Source: Pelagerythrobacter sp041912895
Lineage (GTDB): Bacteria > Pseudomonadota > Alphaproteobacteria > Sphingomonadales > Sphingomonadaceae
Assembly: GCF_041912895.1 (NCBI RefSeq)
Contig: NZ_JAYSGI010000001.1
Coordinates: forward strand, 310,001 to 374,000
DNA length: 64,000 nucleotides
Direction: 5' to 3'
Below the pieces are notes generated by a model. The model was given only the letters and a program-made list of their open reading frames with translations. It had not been told where the DNA came from and ran no database searches. This document shows, piece after piece, positions 25,493 through 36,680 of this stretch; the stretch's first letter is position 1; each line of letters begins with the position of its first letter. The position numbers and the translations under genes are program-made.

Positions 25493-26812
25493 TCAGCCGC
25501 GCGCGCGGATCATTGCTTCGATGTCGACGAATTTCTCGCGCGGCGCGCCCTGGCGGGCGGCCTGCGCTTCGGCTTCCTCGATCTTCTTCCAGTCGCGGAA
25601 GGTGACGATGTCGAGCTTGCGCTGTTCCGCCAGCGCGTTGAAACCGGTGCGCCCCTCCTTGCCGCCGGGCCCGAGCACGCCCGCGGCGAGATCCTCGGCG
25701 ATCTTCTCGACCACCCCGAATCCGTCGGGACGGTTGGTGCCGATCGTGCCGGTCGGCCCGCGCTTGGCCCAGCCGACGCAATAGAGGCCCGGCAGGATAC
25801 GCCCTTCATCGTTGGCGAAGCGGCCGGCGCGCTCGTCGAACGGCACGTCGGGGATGGGCGAGCTGCGGTAGCCGATGCAGCTCACCACCAGGTCAGCCGG
25901 TATCGTGTAGGTCTCGCCCGTGCCGCTCGCCTTGCCCGCCTCCACCGTGGTGCGCTCGACCTCGACCGCTTCGACCCTGCTTTCGCCGAGCAGCCGCACG
26001 GGGCTGGCGTACATGTCGAAATCCAGCTCGATCGCCTTGTCGGCGCGTTCGCTTTCCGGGATCGCGGCGAAGCTGCGCAAGTGCGCGACCGACTTGCGCA
26101 GACCCGGCTCGAGAATCGCGTCCTCCGCGTCCTCCGGCAGGTCGGCGGGGTCGACGCGCGGGCTCGCGCGTTCGAGGTGCATCAGTTCACCCAATTCCTT
26201 GGGCGTCATCATGATCTGGTGCGGGCCGCGCCGCCCGACGATCGTGATCGTGCGCAGGTTCGATCCGCGCAAGGCGTCGAGCGCATGCGCGACGATATCG
26301 GATTCGGCGAACTCGGCTTCGGTCTTGGCGAGGATGCGCGCCACGTCGAGCGCGACGTTGCCCATGCCGATCACCACCGCATTCGCTCCAGAAAGATCTG
26401 GATCGAGCCCGGCGAATTGCGGATGCCCGTTGTACCAGCCAACGAAGGCGGCGCTGCCGAACACGTTGGCGAGATCATCGCCCGGCAGACCCAGCGGGCG
26501 GTCGTGCGGCGCGCCGGTGGCGAAGACCACGGCGTCGTAAAGCGATTGCAACTCGGGCACGCTCACGTCGGTGCCGACCGTGACGTTTCCGACGAAGCGC
26601 ACGTTCTCGGTCAGCGCGGTCGCTTCGTAGCGGCGGCTCACCCCTTTGATCGACTGGTGATCGGGGGCGACCCCGGTGCGGATCAAGCCGTAGGGGACGG
26701 GCAGCGTGTCGAAGATGTCGACCCGCACGTCATCGCCCCAGTGCTTCTGCGCCGCCTCGGCGGTGTAATAGCCCGCGGGGCCCGAGCCGATGATGGCGAC
26801 GTGGCGCATCAT
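25493..26812 (-). CDS. Ferredoxin-NADP reductase, adrenodoxin-reductase/FprA type
   Basis: FAD- and NADPH-dependent reductase of 439 aa that passes electrons to ferredoxin. FAD-binding GSGPAGYYTAE, then VPYGLIRTGVAPDHQSIK, FVGWYNGHP, the NADP loop VIGMGNVALDVARIL, GRRGPHQ and the C-terminal GWAKRGPTGTIGTNR match FprA/adrenodoxin reductase throughout. The start is one of two adjacent ATGs (26812 or 26809). The frame stays open far upstream but those residues are not conserved. The 238 bp between dnaN and this stop holds no gene I can support; a hairpin-forming stretch with TCGTGG/CCACGA arms follows dnaN. Confidence 0.93.
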   Translation of the reverse strand: MMRHVAIIGSGPAGYYTAEAAQKHWGDDVRVDIFDTLPVPYGLIRTGVAPDHQSIKGVSRRYEATALTENVRFVGNVTVGTDVSVPELQSLYDAVVFATGAPHDRPLGLPGDDLANVFGSAAFVGWYNGHPQFAGLDPDLSGANAVVIGMGNVALDVARILAKTEAEFAESDIVAHALDALRGSNLRTITIVGRRGPHQIMMTPKELGELMHLERASPRVDPADLPEDAEDAILEPGLRKSVAHLRSFAAIPESERADKAIELDFDMYASPVRLLGESRVEAVEVERTTVEAGKASGTGETYTIPADLVVSCIGYRSSPIPDVPFDERAGRFANDEGRILPGLYCVGWAKRGPTGTIGTNRPDGFGVVEKIAEDLAAGVLGPGGKEGRTGFNALAEQRKLDIVTFRDWKKIEEAEAQAARQGAPREKFVDIEAMIRARG

Positions 26813-26990
26813 CCGGCCCGCTGCGGTTCGATGCCGCTCCGATCGAGCCGGTTCGCCTGTGCCATCGTCCTCTCCGCGGCAGCCGTAAGTAGGCGTTTCA
26901 TGCACGGGCCCTATCCGCTTGGCAAGGCGGCGCTTTCGGTCCGCGCCAGCGGTTAACCGTTCCTCAATCGCGATCGGGCATGCCGAGGCA

Positions 26991-29693
26991 ATGGGCGGAT
27001 TGCCAGCCAGGTCGGCAACGGGGCCGGAACAGGTCACGCGGGGGCAATCGGCTCCCGCGCGCGCCGAACTGCGCGAGATCACCTCTCGTCCGCAGTCGCA
27101 GCCTGCCGAGCGGCGCGTGGACAGCGACCGCCGCGAAATCAAGCGCGCCAAGGTCTCCGCGCTCGCGGCGCAGCCGGGCATCGTCACGCCGAAATTCCAT
27201 TGGATGGGCGCGGCCATCGCCGTCGCCATCCTCGTGTCGGGCGTCGTCACGCTCACCATGCCGCCGCTGGCCTCGCTTGCCTGCGCGCTTGCCGCGGCGG
27301 GCTTCGCCGTTGCCGGCCGGCCCGCCAACGCCTGGGCCGAGCGCGAGGAGCGCGATCCCCGGAGCAAGGCGGCGATCGGCATCGCGCTGGCGCTGTCGTC
27401 GTCGAGCTTCGTGGGCTTTGCGCTGGCGCACTGGATGTATTCCGGCGGGCTCGACTGGCGGATCGGCGTCGCCGCGCTGGTGACGATCAACATCTTCTTC
27501 ACCGCGCTGCTCAGCGGGCGGACGGTGCTGATATTCGTGACCAAGCTCGGTTGCTGGGCGCCGGTCGCGGTGGTCGACGGATCGCTCTATGCCGTCGTGG
27601 GCCTGATCGTCGCGGCCATCGCGGGCGCCGTCGTCACCGTCCAGCAGGCCCGCTTCGATCGCGCACGGGCGGAGGAAGACGAGGCGCAGGCCCGCGTCCG
27701 CGACCGCGCGCAATCGATCCTCAACGATTACGAGGAGACCGGGCAGGGGTGGTTCTGGGAAACCGACCGGCGCGGCAACCTCAGCTATCTTTCGGCGTCG
27801 GTTGCGCGCGCGCTGGGACGCCCGGTGGACGATCTGGTCGGGCGGCCCTTGCCGAAGCTGTTCGATCTGGGCGACGAGAACCGCGAGGGCGAGCGAACGC
27901 TGACCTTTCACCTTTCGGCGCGCTCCTCGTTCCAGGAACTGGCGGTCAAGGCCGCCGTCCCGGGGGAAGAGCGCTGGTGGTCGGTCAACGGACGCCCGAT
28001 CTACGACGGGTTCCGCAATTTCTGCGGTTTCCGCGGGTCTGGCACCGACCTGACCGAGAAGAAGCGCAGCGAGGAAAACGCCACGCGCCTCGCGCGCTAC
28101 GATTCGCTCACCGGCCTCGCGAACCGGTTCCAGATGACCCAGACGCTGGAGAAGATCCTCTCCAGCCCGCAGGAGCGCGAGCGCGAGTGCGCGATCTTCC
28201 TGCTCGATCTGGACCGCTTCAAGCACGTCAACGACACGCTCGGTCATCCCGCCGGGGACGCCTTGCTCAAGCAGGTGGCGCAGCGGCTCGAGCGGACGGT
28301 GGGCAAGACCGGGCGCGTCGGCCGTCTCGGCGGTGACGAATTCAAGGTCATCGTTCCGGGTCGCCCCGCGCGCAGCCAGCTCGGCCATCTCGCGCAGGAG
28401 ATCATCCACGCGCTGTCGCAACCCTATTCGATCGAAGGGCAGCGGGTGTCGATCGGCGTTTCGGTCGGCATCGCGCTCTCGCCCGGCGACGGGGTGACCA
28501 CCGAATCGCTGATCCGCAACGCCGACCTGTCGCTCTATGCGGCCAAGGATGCCGGGCGCGGGCGGTATCATTTCTATTCGAACGACCTCCACACCGCGGC
28601 CGAGGAGCGCAGCGCGCTCGAGCGGGATTTGCGCGATGCGATCGCCGATGGCGGGCTAGAACTGTACTACCAGCCGGTGGTGCGCGCCTCGAACGAGCGG
28701 ATCGCCGGGTTCGAGGCGCTGCTGCGCTGGAATCATCCGCGGCGCGGGTGGCTGTCGCCCGACAAGTTCATTCCCATCGCCGAGGATACCGGCCTGATCG
28801 CCGCGATCGGCGAATGGGCGATCCGCACCGCCTGCCACGCACTGTCGCACTGGCCGGAGGAAGTGCGCTGCGCGGTCAACGTCTCTCCGCTGCAGTTCGC
28901 CAATCCGCAGCTGCCGATCGTCATAACCAACGCGATCGCGCAGGCGGGCATCGATCCTTCGCGGCTCGAGCTCGAGATCACCGAAAGCGTCTTCCTCGAC
29001 GACGATGCCGACAACGAGGCGATGTTCGCCGCGCTGAAGCGGATCGGCGTGCGCCTCGCGCTCGACGATTTCGGAACCGGCTATTCCTCGCTCGGCTATC
29101 TGAAGAAGGCGCCGTTCGACAAGATCAAGATCGACCAGAGCTTCGTGCGCGGCGCGACCCAGCCGGGCAGCCGCAACGGCGCGATCATCGCCTCGATCAC
29201 CAGTCTCGCGCAGGCGCTGGGCATGGACGTGACGGCGGAAGGCGTGGAAACGCTCGACGAACTCGATCTGGTGCGGATGCACGGCTGCACGCACATCCAG
29301 GGCTATATCTATTCCAAGCCGCTCAGCACCGCCGATGCCGACGCCCGGCTGTCCACTGGGCTGGCGATGGCCGCCTCCGGACCGCGTTCCGCACGGCCGG
29401 CGCGCCGCACGATGCTGCGCAAGGTCGTGCTGGAGAACGGCGGCCAGCATTATGCGGGCACGATCCGCAACGTCTCAATCAGCGGCGCGCTCGTCGAAGG
29501 GCTGTGGAACGTGCCGGTCGGCACGCGTTTTCGCGTCGCGTTGACCGATTCCGCGATGCTCGATGCCACCGCGCGCTGGTGCATCGACAACCGCATGGGC
29601 CTCCAGTTCGACGAGCCGCTCCAGACCGACGGCGACGGCACGGTGATCATTCCTGCGAACGACCAGCCGGCGATCGCCGGCTACGCCGATTAA
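26991..29693 (+). CDS. Membrane-bound PAS-GGDEF-EAL-PilZ c-di-GMP signalling protein
   Basis: About 900 aa. Five or six N-terminal helices (roughly residues 70-215) precede a PAS domain (240-350). The GGDEF domain has an intact RLGGDEF motif, and the EAL domain has FEALLRW, ITESVFL, LDDFGTGYSS and KIDQSFVRG. A C-terminal PilZ-like domain reads RTMLRKV...NVSISGALVEG with Asn in place of the usual Asp. Both synthesis and hydrolysis of c-di-GMP look possible. The start is uncertain (ATG 26991; TTG at 26919 also open). A shorter paralogue follows 91 bp later. Confidence 0.88.
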   Translation: MGGLPARSATGPEQVTRGQSAPARAELREITSRPQSQPAERRVDSDRREIKRAKVSALAAQPGIVTPKFHWMGAAIAVAILVSGVVTLTMPPLASLACALAAAGFAVAGRPANAWAEREERDPRSKAAIGIALALSSSSFVGFALAHWMYSGGLDWRIGVAALVTINIFFTALLSGRTVLIFVTKLGCWAPVAVVDGSLYAVVGLIVAAIAGAVVTVQQARFDRARAEEDEAQARVRDRAQSILNDYEETGQGWFWETDRRGNLSYLSASVARALGRPVDDLVGRPLPKLFDLGDENREGERTLTFHLSARSSFQELAVKAAVPGEERWWSVNGRPIYDGFRNFCGFRGSGTDLTEKKRSEENATRLARYDSLTGLANRFQMTQTLEKILSSPQERERECAIFLLDLDRFKHVNDTLGHPAGDALLKQVAQRLERTVGKTGRVGRLGGDEFKVIVPGRPARSQLGHLAQEIIHALSQPYSIEGQRVSIGVSVGIALSPGDGVTTESLIRNADLSLYAAKDAGRGRYHFYSNDLHTAAEERSALERDLRDAIADGGLELYYQPVVRASNERIAGFEALLRWNHPRRGWLSPDKFIPIAEDTGLIAAIGEWAIRTACHALSHWPEEVRCAVNVSPLQFANPQLPIVITNAIAQAGIDPSRLELEITESVFLDDDADNEAMFAALKRIGVRLALDDFGTGYSSLGYLKKAPFDKIKIDQSFVRGATQPGSRNGAIIASITSLAQALGMDVTAEGVETLDELDLVRMHGCTHIQGYIYSKPLSTADADARLSTGLAMAASGPRSARPARRTMLRKVVLENGGQHYAGTIRNVSISGALVEGLWNVPVGTRFRVALTDSAMLDATARWCIDNRMGLQFDEPLQTDGDGTVIIPANDQPAIAGYAD

Positions 29694-29784
29694 GCGCATA
29701 TTAGGAACGTTTGGTTATTCTCCGGCACCCGCTAGCCCGCGCATCTGCCGCGGGCTCGGGTGACGACGACGGAACGACCGAGCG

Positions 29785-31900
29785 ATGAGCCTGGGTGATA
29801 TCTTCTCGCGACGCGATGGCGCCTCGGCGACGGGCACCCGCCGTCCGGCCTCGGCCGCTCGCATGGCGCTGCTCGAAAGCTTCGAGGATGCAGGGCTGGC
29901 ATGGTTCTGGGCGACCGACGCGCAGGGACGGCTGATTTACCTTTCCGAAAGCGCCCGGGCGGGGCTTGGCGAGGATGCGCCGGCGGTCGCCGGGATGCCG
30001 CTCACCGACCTGTTCGTGCACGACCGCGACGACGACAGCGACAAGGCGCAGCGGCCGCTCGGCTTTCTGCTCGGCGCGCACAATACCTTTTCCGACCTAC
30101 CGGTGCGCGTCACCGCGCGGGGCCGGGAGGTGTGGTGGGCGATCTTGGGCAAGCCGGTGTTCGATGGCGAGGCGAACTTCGCGGGCTATCGCGGCAGCGC
30201 CAAGGACATCACCGACGAACGCGAGCGCCAGCGCGACGCCTCGCGTCTCGCGCAGTTCGATTCGCTGACCGGGCTCGCCAACCGCCACCGCATGACCAAG
30301 CGCCTCGACGGGCTCCTCACCACGTTCCGCGCGGCGCAGCGGTCGTGCGCGCTGATGATGCTCGATCTCGACCGCTTCAAGCACGTCAACGACACCCTCG
30401 GCCACCAAGCGGGCGACGAACTGCTCCGGCAGGTGGCGCAACGGCTCCAGCGGATCGTCGGCAACCAGGGAGAGATCGGGCGGCTGGGTGGCGACGAATT
30501 CCAGGTCATCATTCCCGACATCGACGACCGCGGCCGGCTCGGCGACCTGGCGCAGCGGGTGATCCAGATGGTGTCGCAGCCCTACTCGCTCGACGGCAGC
30601 CGCGCGATCATCGGGACTTCGGTGGGAATTGCCGTCGCGCCCTACGACGGGATCGACCACGAGCAAATCGTCGGCGCGGCCGATCTGGCGCTTTATGCCG
30701 CGAAGGCCGGAGGGCGGGGCCAGTACCGGTTCTATTCCGCCGAGCTCAAGGACGGCGCACGCCTGCGGCGCAAGATCGAGGAGGACCTGCGCGACGCGAT
30801 CCAGACCGGCGCGATCGAGCTGCACTACCAGCCCATCGTGCGCGCGGCGGACAACATGGTGGCCGGGTTCGAGGCGCTGGTGCGCTGGAACCACCCCGAG
30901 CGCGGCTGGATCAGCCCCGGCCTCTTCATCCCGATCGCGGAGGAAACGGGAATTGTGAACGGTCAACATCTCCGCGTTGCAGTTCGCAGCCGGGCAATTG
31001 CCGGCCAAGGTCGCGCTGGCGATCGAACACAGCGGCCTCGATCCCAGGCGGCTGGAAGTGGAGCTGACCGAAACGGTCTTCCTTTCCGATCCGGCGGCGA
31101 GCCAGGATACCTTTCGCGCGCTCAAGAAGGCGGGCGTGCGGCTCGTGCTCGACGATTTCGGGACGGGCTATTCTTCGTTGGGGTACTTGCGCACCGCGCC
31201 GTTTGACAAGCTCAAGATCGACCAGAGCTTCGTGCGCGGAGCGACCGAGCCGGACAGCAACAATTCGGCGATCATCACCGCCTTCGTCAGCCTCGCACGT
31301 GCGCTGGGGATGGATACGGTTGCGGAAGGCGCCGAGACGCTCGACGAACTGGCGCTGGTCCGCGAGCTGGGTGCCAGCCACGTGCAGGGATACGTCTTCG
31401 CCAGCGCGCTGCCGCAGGACGAGGTTCTCGCCCGGCTCGAGGAGGGACGTCTCGAATACGAGCCGGTCGGACCCGCCAGGCATCGCGCGGAGCGGCGCAC
31501 GCTGTTCCGGCGGATCGGGGTGGTCCACGAAGATCAACGCTATCAGGCGGTCCTGCGCAACCTTTCGAAGACCGGCGCGCGGATCGAGGGCATCCTCGAC
31601 GTGCCGGTCGGCACCGAGCTGGTGCTCGACCTCGGCGGCGGACAGCTCGCGGTCGCAACGGTGCGCCGCGCCGATGAGCATGCGCAGGGCCTCGAATTCG
31701 AGACCCCGCTGATTTCCGACGGCGCGGACGGCCTGTGCACCCGCCACCGCATCTCGCCTTACGACCTCGCCAGCGCGGGCATGCCCCTCGCGGCGTTGCC
31801 CCCCGGGCACTACGCTCCGGCCGATGCCGGCGACGGCCCCCGCTCGCGCCCGCGCTTCATGCAGGTCGACCTTTCCGCCCCCGGCAACCGCGCCGCCTGA
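29785..31900 (+). pseudogene. PAS-GGDEF-EAL-PilZ protein disrupted by an internal deletion in the EAL domain
   Basis: The reading from 29785 gives PAS, an intact GGDEF domain (RLGGDEFQVI) and the start of EAL (FEALVRWNHPERGW...FIPIAEETG). At about 30950-30962 it changes frame and would end at 31206 with unrelated residues. The rest of EAL (VNISALQF, LTETVFL, LDDFGTGYSS, KIDQSF) and a PilZ domain continue in another frame to 31900. Against the neighbouring paralogue, 27 residues between ETG and VNIS are replaced by only 10 nt, so about 71 nt are missing. No N-terminal membrane helices, unlike the paralogue. A shortened GGDEF protein could still be made. Confidence 0.85.
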
Positions 31901-31944
31901 TCTGCCCTGCTGACACGCCTCGCGGACATCGCTAAGGGGCCGCG

Positions 31945-33762
<1,818 letters not shown>

Positions 33763-33798
33763 CGCAGGTCTGTCTCCCGAAGCCTTGGTGAAGGGAGA

Positions 33799-33827
33799 AG
33801 GCGTTTAATGCGGCGTTGTGGATTGGG
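33799..33827 (+). repeat. Decayed duplicate of the lepA 3' end
   Basis: These 29 bases match 33725-33753 inside lepA at 25 positions. Read in frame the two encode EAFIAALRMG and KAFNAALWIG, so the copy is recognisably the LepA C-terminus. It lies between the lepA stop and the AT-rich operon, where a target-gene duplicate left by an integration or deletion event would be expected. Confidence 0.65.
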
Positions 33828-33867
33828 TGTATTCGCCCTGGTTGCACTTGCCCGTAGCAACGTATTC

Positions 33868-33896
33868 TTGATTTGTTCCTATCTCGCCACTATTTG
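33868..33896 (+). promoter_or_regulatory. Candidate promoter of the four-gene AT-rich operon
   Basis: TTGATT (33868-33873), 17 bp, TATTTG (33891-33896). The downstream AAGGAG at 33902-33907 is a good ribosome site 9 nt before the ATG of the first gene. Match to consensus is only moderate and the assignment is by eye. Confidence 0.3.
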
Positions 33897-33916
33897 TACG
33901 GGAAGGAGCGCACGAG

Positions 33917-34984
33917 ATGCAGGAGAAGAGGTCTCACTGTGACATTCGCCCCGCCGGCAAGCGCCGAGACGGGAAGGCGCGCTTTTGGTGTCACGCCCAC
34001 CAAGCTTCTGCTACCGGAAAATACGGAATAAAGTTAGAGCGATGTGAAGGCGCATATCGCGCTTTGGACTCGCGAGAAGTTCTCACTATCGATCCCCACA
34101 ACTATGATGGAGGAGTGGCCCTCTGGGGCGCAGTCCGTCCGGCTTACGATTCTACTGGTCTGGCGGAGGACGAAGGGATTCATGTGCATGCGCGGAGGTC
34201 GGACGACGCAGACAAAAGCTTAGATGAAACCTTCGATGCGGTGAAACTGGAGCTATCCTACGACCTTTTCGAACGCAAGGCCGTTCATATAACTCGTGAG
34301 ACTGCAGTTTCGGCATACATTGCGCGGTCAATTGGCAATCAAGTTGAATCACTTTTTTGTACGTATTGTGGCGAGCCGCATCTCGATTCTGAGTGGTTCG
34401 CGGTCAAGCCGCATAAGCGACATCTCTGCCACGCATGCGGTGAAATCTTCATCGCAAACCGCAAGGGCGTATCAAATCCGCTTGAGGGATTGCGCCTCGC
34501 ATTCAATGACAGGGAGGCTGATCGTTCGATCGTACGCGCAAACAAAACGTTAGACACGCGCTTGTCTCGTTTTCCTGGCGGCATTCAAATGTGGGCTTCA
34601 AATCCAGCGCTGTTGTGGACGGCCGCTCGACCTGAGGAAGAGGGTATCCACTTTCACGGCTATGCTGCTGACAAGTGCACTAGGTTGGAAGATGACACGT
34701 TCGATTCCATTGTGCTTGATGGGATTGCAATCGACGAAGTCCAACTTCGCTACTTCATGGCACAGCAGGCGTTAGCCCATCTACAGGGACGGATAGTGAC
34801 GCTGGTTTGCGATTGTGGAGAAACATATCTGGATGAGGGGATGGCGGCCTACTTTCCTCATTCGAATCATAGTTGCCGGTCTTGCGGAAAAAAACTCATT
34901 TCACCGATTAAGAAGAAGAAGGTGGTGAGTAATCCGTTTCTAGAAACTATTCAATCGCTTGATAGAGCACAGGGGATAAAATGA
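33917..34984 (+). CDS. Hypothetical protein with two tandem zinc-ribbon repeats
   Basis: I do not recognise the family. The 355-aa product has a short N-terminal Cys/His segment (HCDIRP...FWCHAHQASATGKYG) and then two diverged copies of a 125-130 residue unit, roughly residues 65-195 and 220-347. Each unit has EGIH(V/F)H, an (E/D)DTFD(A/S) or DETFDA motif, a zinc-ribbon (C148-x2-C151 with C171-x2-C174; C298-x-C300 with C320-x2-C323) and VSNP(L/F). Coding is AT-richer than the chromosome. First gene of a four-gene operon; its stop overlaps the next ATG as ATGA. Zinc-mediated nucleic-acid or protein binding is inferred. Confidence 0.8.
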   Translation: MQEKRSHCDIRPAGKRRDGKARFWCHAHQASATGKYGIKLERCEGAYRALDSREVLTIDPHNYDGGVALWGAVRPAYDSTGLAEDEGIHVHARRSDDADKSLDETFDAVKLELSYDLFERKAVHITRETAVSAYIARSIGNQVESLFCTYCGEPHLDSEWFAVKPHKRHLCHACGEIFIANRKGVSNPLEGLRLAFNDREADRSIVRANKTLDTRLSRFPGGIQMWASNPALLWTAARPEEEGIHFHGYAADKCTRLEDDTFDSIVLDGIAIDEVQLRYFMAQQALAHLQGRIVTLVCDCGETYLDEGMAAYFPHSNHSCRSCGKKLISPIKKKKVVSNPFLETIQSLDRAQGIK

Positions 34985-35559
34985 AGGGATACATATACAT
35001 TACCGGAACCGGCGCTGATCCTGCCGGCCTCGACAATATCAGCGATCCGATGTTTGGAGATGTGCCTTCGCTCGGTGCCTGTATGAGTAACCTCCGCGAG
35101 TTCGTTGATATTGGCGACTACCTCTTTGTCGTGTCAGGCAAGGCTCCGGATTTGGCACAGTACGTGTTCGGCGGGATGAAAGTTGCCGAAAAGATCGACC
35201 ATCTTGCGGCCTATGGCCGCTTTCCTCAAAATCGGCTCCGTCGCAGGGAAGATGGAAGTGTCGTTGGGAACATAATCATCGACAAGGATGGGAAGAAGCA
35301 TCCACTCGATCATCACTCCGACAAAGGCTTCGAGCGGCGGATCAAGAATTTCATTGTAGGAGCTGATCCACTGGCAATAGAATCTCCGAGAGAAGTTGAA
35401 TTGGCGCGTCAACAAACTTTGAACAAACTTTCAGACATTGTCGGCAAGAAAGGCAACAGGCCGATAGATATATTAGGTCGTCAGCGGAAGCTAAGCGAAG
35501 ATCAAGTACATCATATGATCCAGTGGCTTCGCGGGATCAAGCAAGACGCTGCGAAATGA
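34981..35559 (+). CDS. PUA/EVE-superfamily-like protein, resembling nucleotide-modification-associated (Nmad) domains
   Basis: 192 aa. The pattern IYITGTGADPAGLDN...GDYLFVVSGKAPDLAQYVFGGMKVAEKI resembles YTH/EVE/Nmad proteins, where a GDW/GDY-φφφ-SGK strand is followed by a φxMxVxE strand. Such domains are thought to bind modified bases. The C-terminal third (about 140-192) is charged and helical. It overlaps both neighbours by 4 nt (ATGA), so it is translationally coupled on both sides. Family assignment is by eye and moderate; function is inferred. Confidence 0.6.
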   Translation: MKGYIYITGTGADPAGLDNISDPMFGDVPSLGACMSNLREFVDIGDYLFVVSGKAPDLAQYVFGGMKVAEKIDHLAAYGRFPQNRLRRREDGSVVGNIIIDKDGKKHPLDHHSDKGFERRIKNFIVGADPLAIESPREVELARQQTLNKLSDIVGKKGNRPIDILGRQRKLSEDQVHHMIQWLRGIKQDAAK

Positions 35560-36680
35560 GTTCAAAGCTCTCTCAAAGGCTTCGAGAGCTAAAAATTTCT
35601 AAAGAGTCTTTGGCGAGAAAGACTTCTCTCAGCGTTCAACGTGCGGCTGAGATAATGGGTGGCGCGAAAGCCGACGTATCCGAGATGCGTCAAATTAGCT
35701 CCGGACTCCGCTTGCCATTGCAGATTTTGTCAGGCCGAAGTTTAAATAGGGATAGTAATGAGTTGGGGCTGTTATTCAGAGGCCCCCGGGATTCTGCCGA
35801 CGAGTACGACATTACCGTTGAACGAATTGCAATATTCGTTGAGGCTTGTTTGGAGATTTTGCCTGAGCGCTCCGGGCTTCCGGGCTGGCTAGATAATTTC
35901 TCTCATGAAAAGAAGACCTTTCCTGCAGCCGACCGTCTCGCAAAAATCGCTCGAGTTGTACTAGATGAAGATGATATTTTTGGGCCAATTCCTAATCTAG
36001 CCCAAAAGATGGGTGCCCTAGAGGGCGTCATAGTAACTCCTCTCGAACATACCCGTTATGAGGGAATTTCTCTTATTGCGGGGAACTATTGCTTTGTTTT
36101 TGCCTCTCCTCGATTTTCGGGAAGAATGCTGTTCACTCTTGGTCATGAATTTGGACACATTGTGTCTGATCATTCGGAAGGTGGGTTCGCGCATTTCGAG
36201 AAAGCAGGACAAATTGGAAGTTTCGGGAGAGCGTCCAAGGTCGAATCTTTCGTAGATGCCTTCTCGTCATGCCTGCTGTTGCCAGATGTCGGCCTTGGAA
36301 AGTTTTTGTCCTTTCTATCTGCCGAAGGACTGATGTCAGCAGACGGGATCACTGATCGTGAAATACTTTACGTCGCGCGCTTCTTTGGGGTTAGCTTTGA
36401 TGTTGCGGGTATAAGGCTCGAGAATTTGGGATTGTTGCCTGCTGGCGTTACCTTTAGTTTGAGCGGCCACTTGCGCAAGGAATTCGGTTCGCCGGAGAAG
36501 CGCGCAGACTACCTTGGGGTTAGCCCGCGTGAGAAAGTTCTGATCCCGCGAATATCGCCGTTGCTGTCTAAACATCTCATCGCCGCATTGCGGAACGGCG
36601 ATATTTCCGTGGGGTGGGCATCAAACAGCTTTGGCTTCTCAATTGGTGAGATCTTTGCTGAGCAGGCAAAGCTCCCGTGA
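35556..36680 (+). CDS. HTH-domain ImmA/IrrE-family metallopeptidase
   Basis: 374 aa. An N-terminal Xre-like helix-turn-helix (about residues 5-55, LRELKISKESLARKTSL, AEIMGGAKADVSEMRQISSGL) is followed by a COG2856 zinc peptidase with HEFGH at residues 197-201 in LFTLGHEFGHIVSDH and a following helix rich in family residues (VDAFSSCLLLP). ImmA-type enzymes cleave phage-type repressors; Xre-COG2856 proteins are also predicted antitoxins or regulators. The start ATG overlaps the preceding stop by 4 nt, and the next gene's GTG overlaps this stop. It is the likely regulator or activator of the operon. Confidence 0.88.
   Translation: MSSKLSQRLRELKISKESLARKTSLSVQRAAEIMGGAKADVSEMRQISSGLRLPLQILSGRSLNRDSNELGLLFRGPRDSADEYDITVERIAIFVEACLEILPERSGLPGWLDNFSHEKKTFPAADRLAKIARVVLDEDDIFGPIPNLAQKMGALEGVIVTPLEHTRYEGISLIAGNYCFVFASPRFSGRMLFTLGHEFGHIVSDHSEGGFAHFEKAGQIGSFGRASKVESFVDAFSSCLLLPDVGLGKFLSFLSAEGLMSADGITDREILYVARFFGVSFDVAGIRLENLGLLPAGVTFSLSGHLRKEFGSPEKRADYLGVSPREKVLIPRISPLLSKHLIAALRNGDISVGWASNSFGFSIGEIFAEQAKLP

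Noticed and set aside
30945..30985. Frameshift in the second GGDEF-EAL gene as a base-calling error
   Set aside because: Comparison with the adjacent paralogue shows about 71 nt missing, which a one- or two-base error cannot explain.
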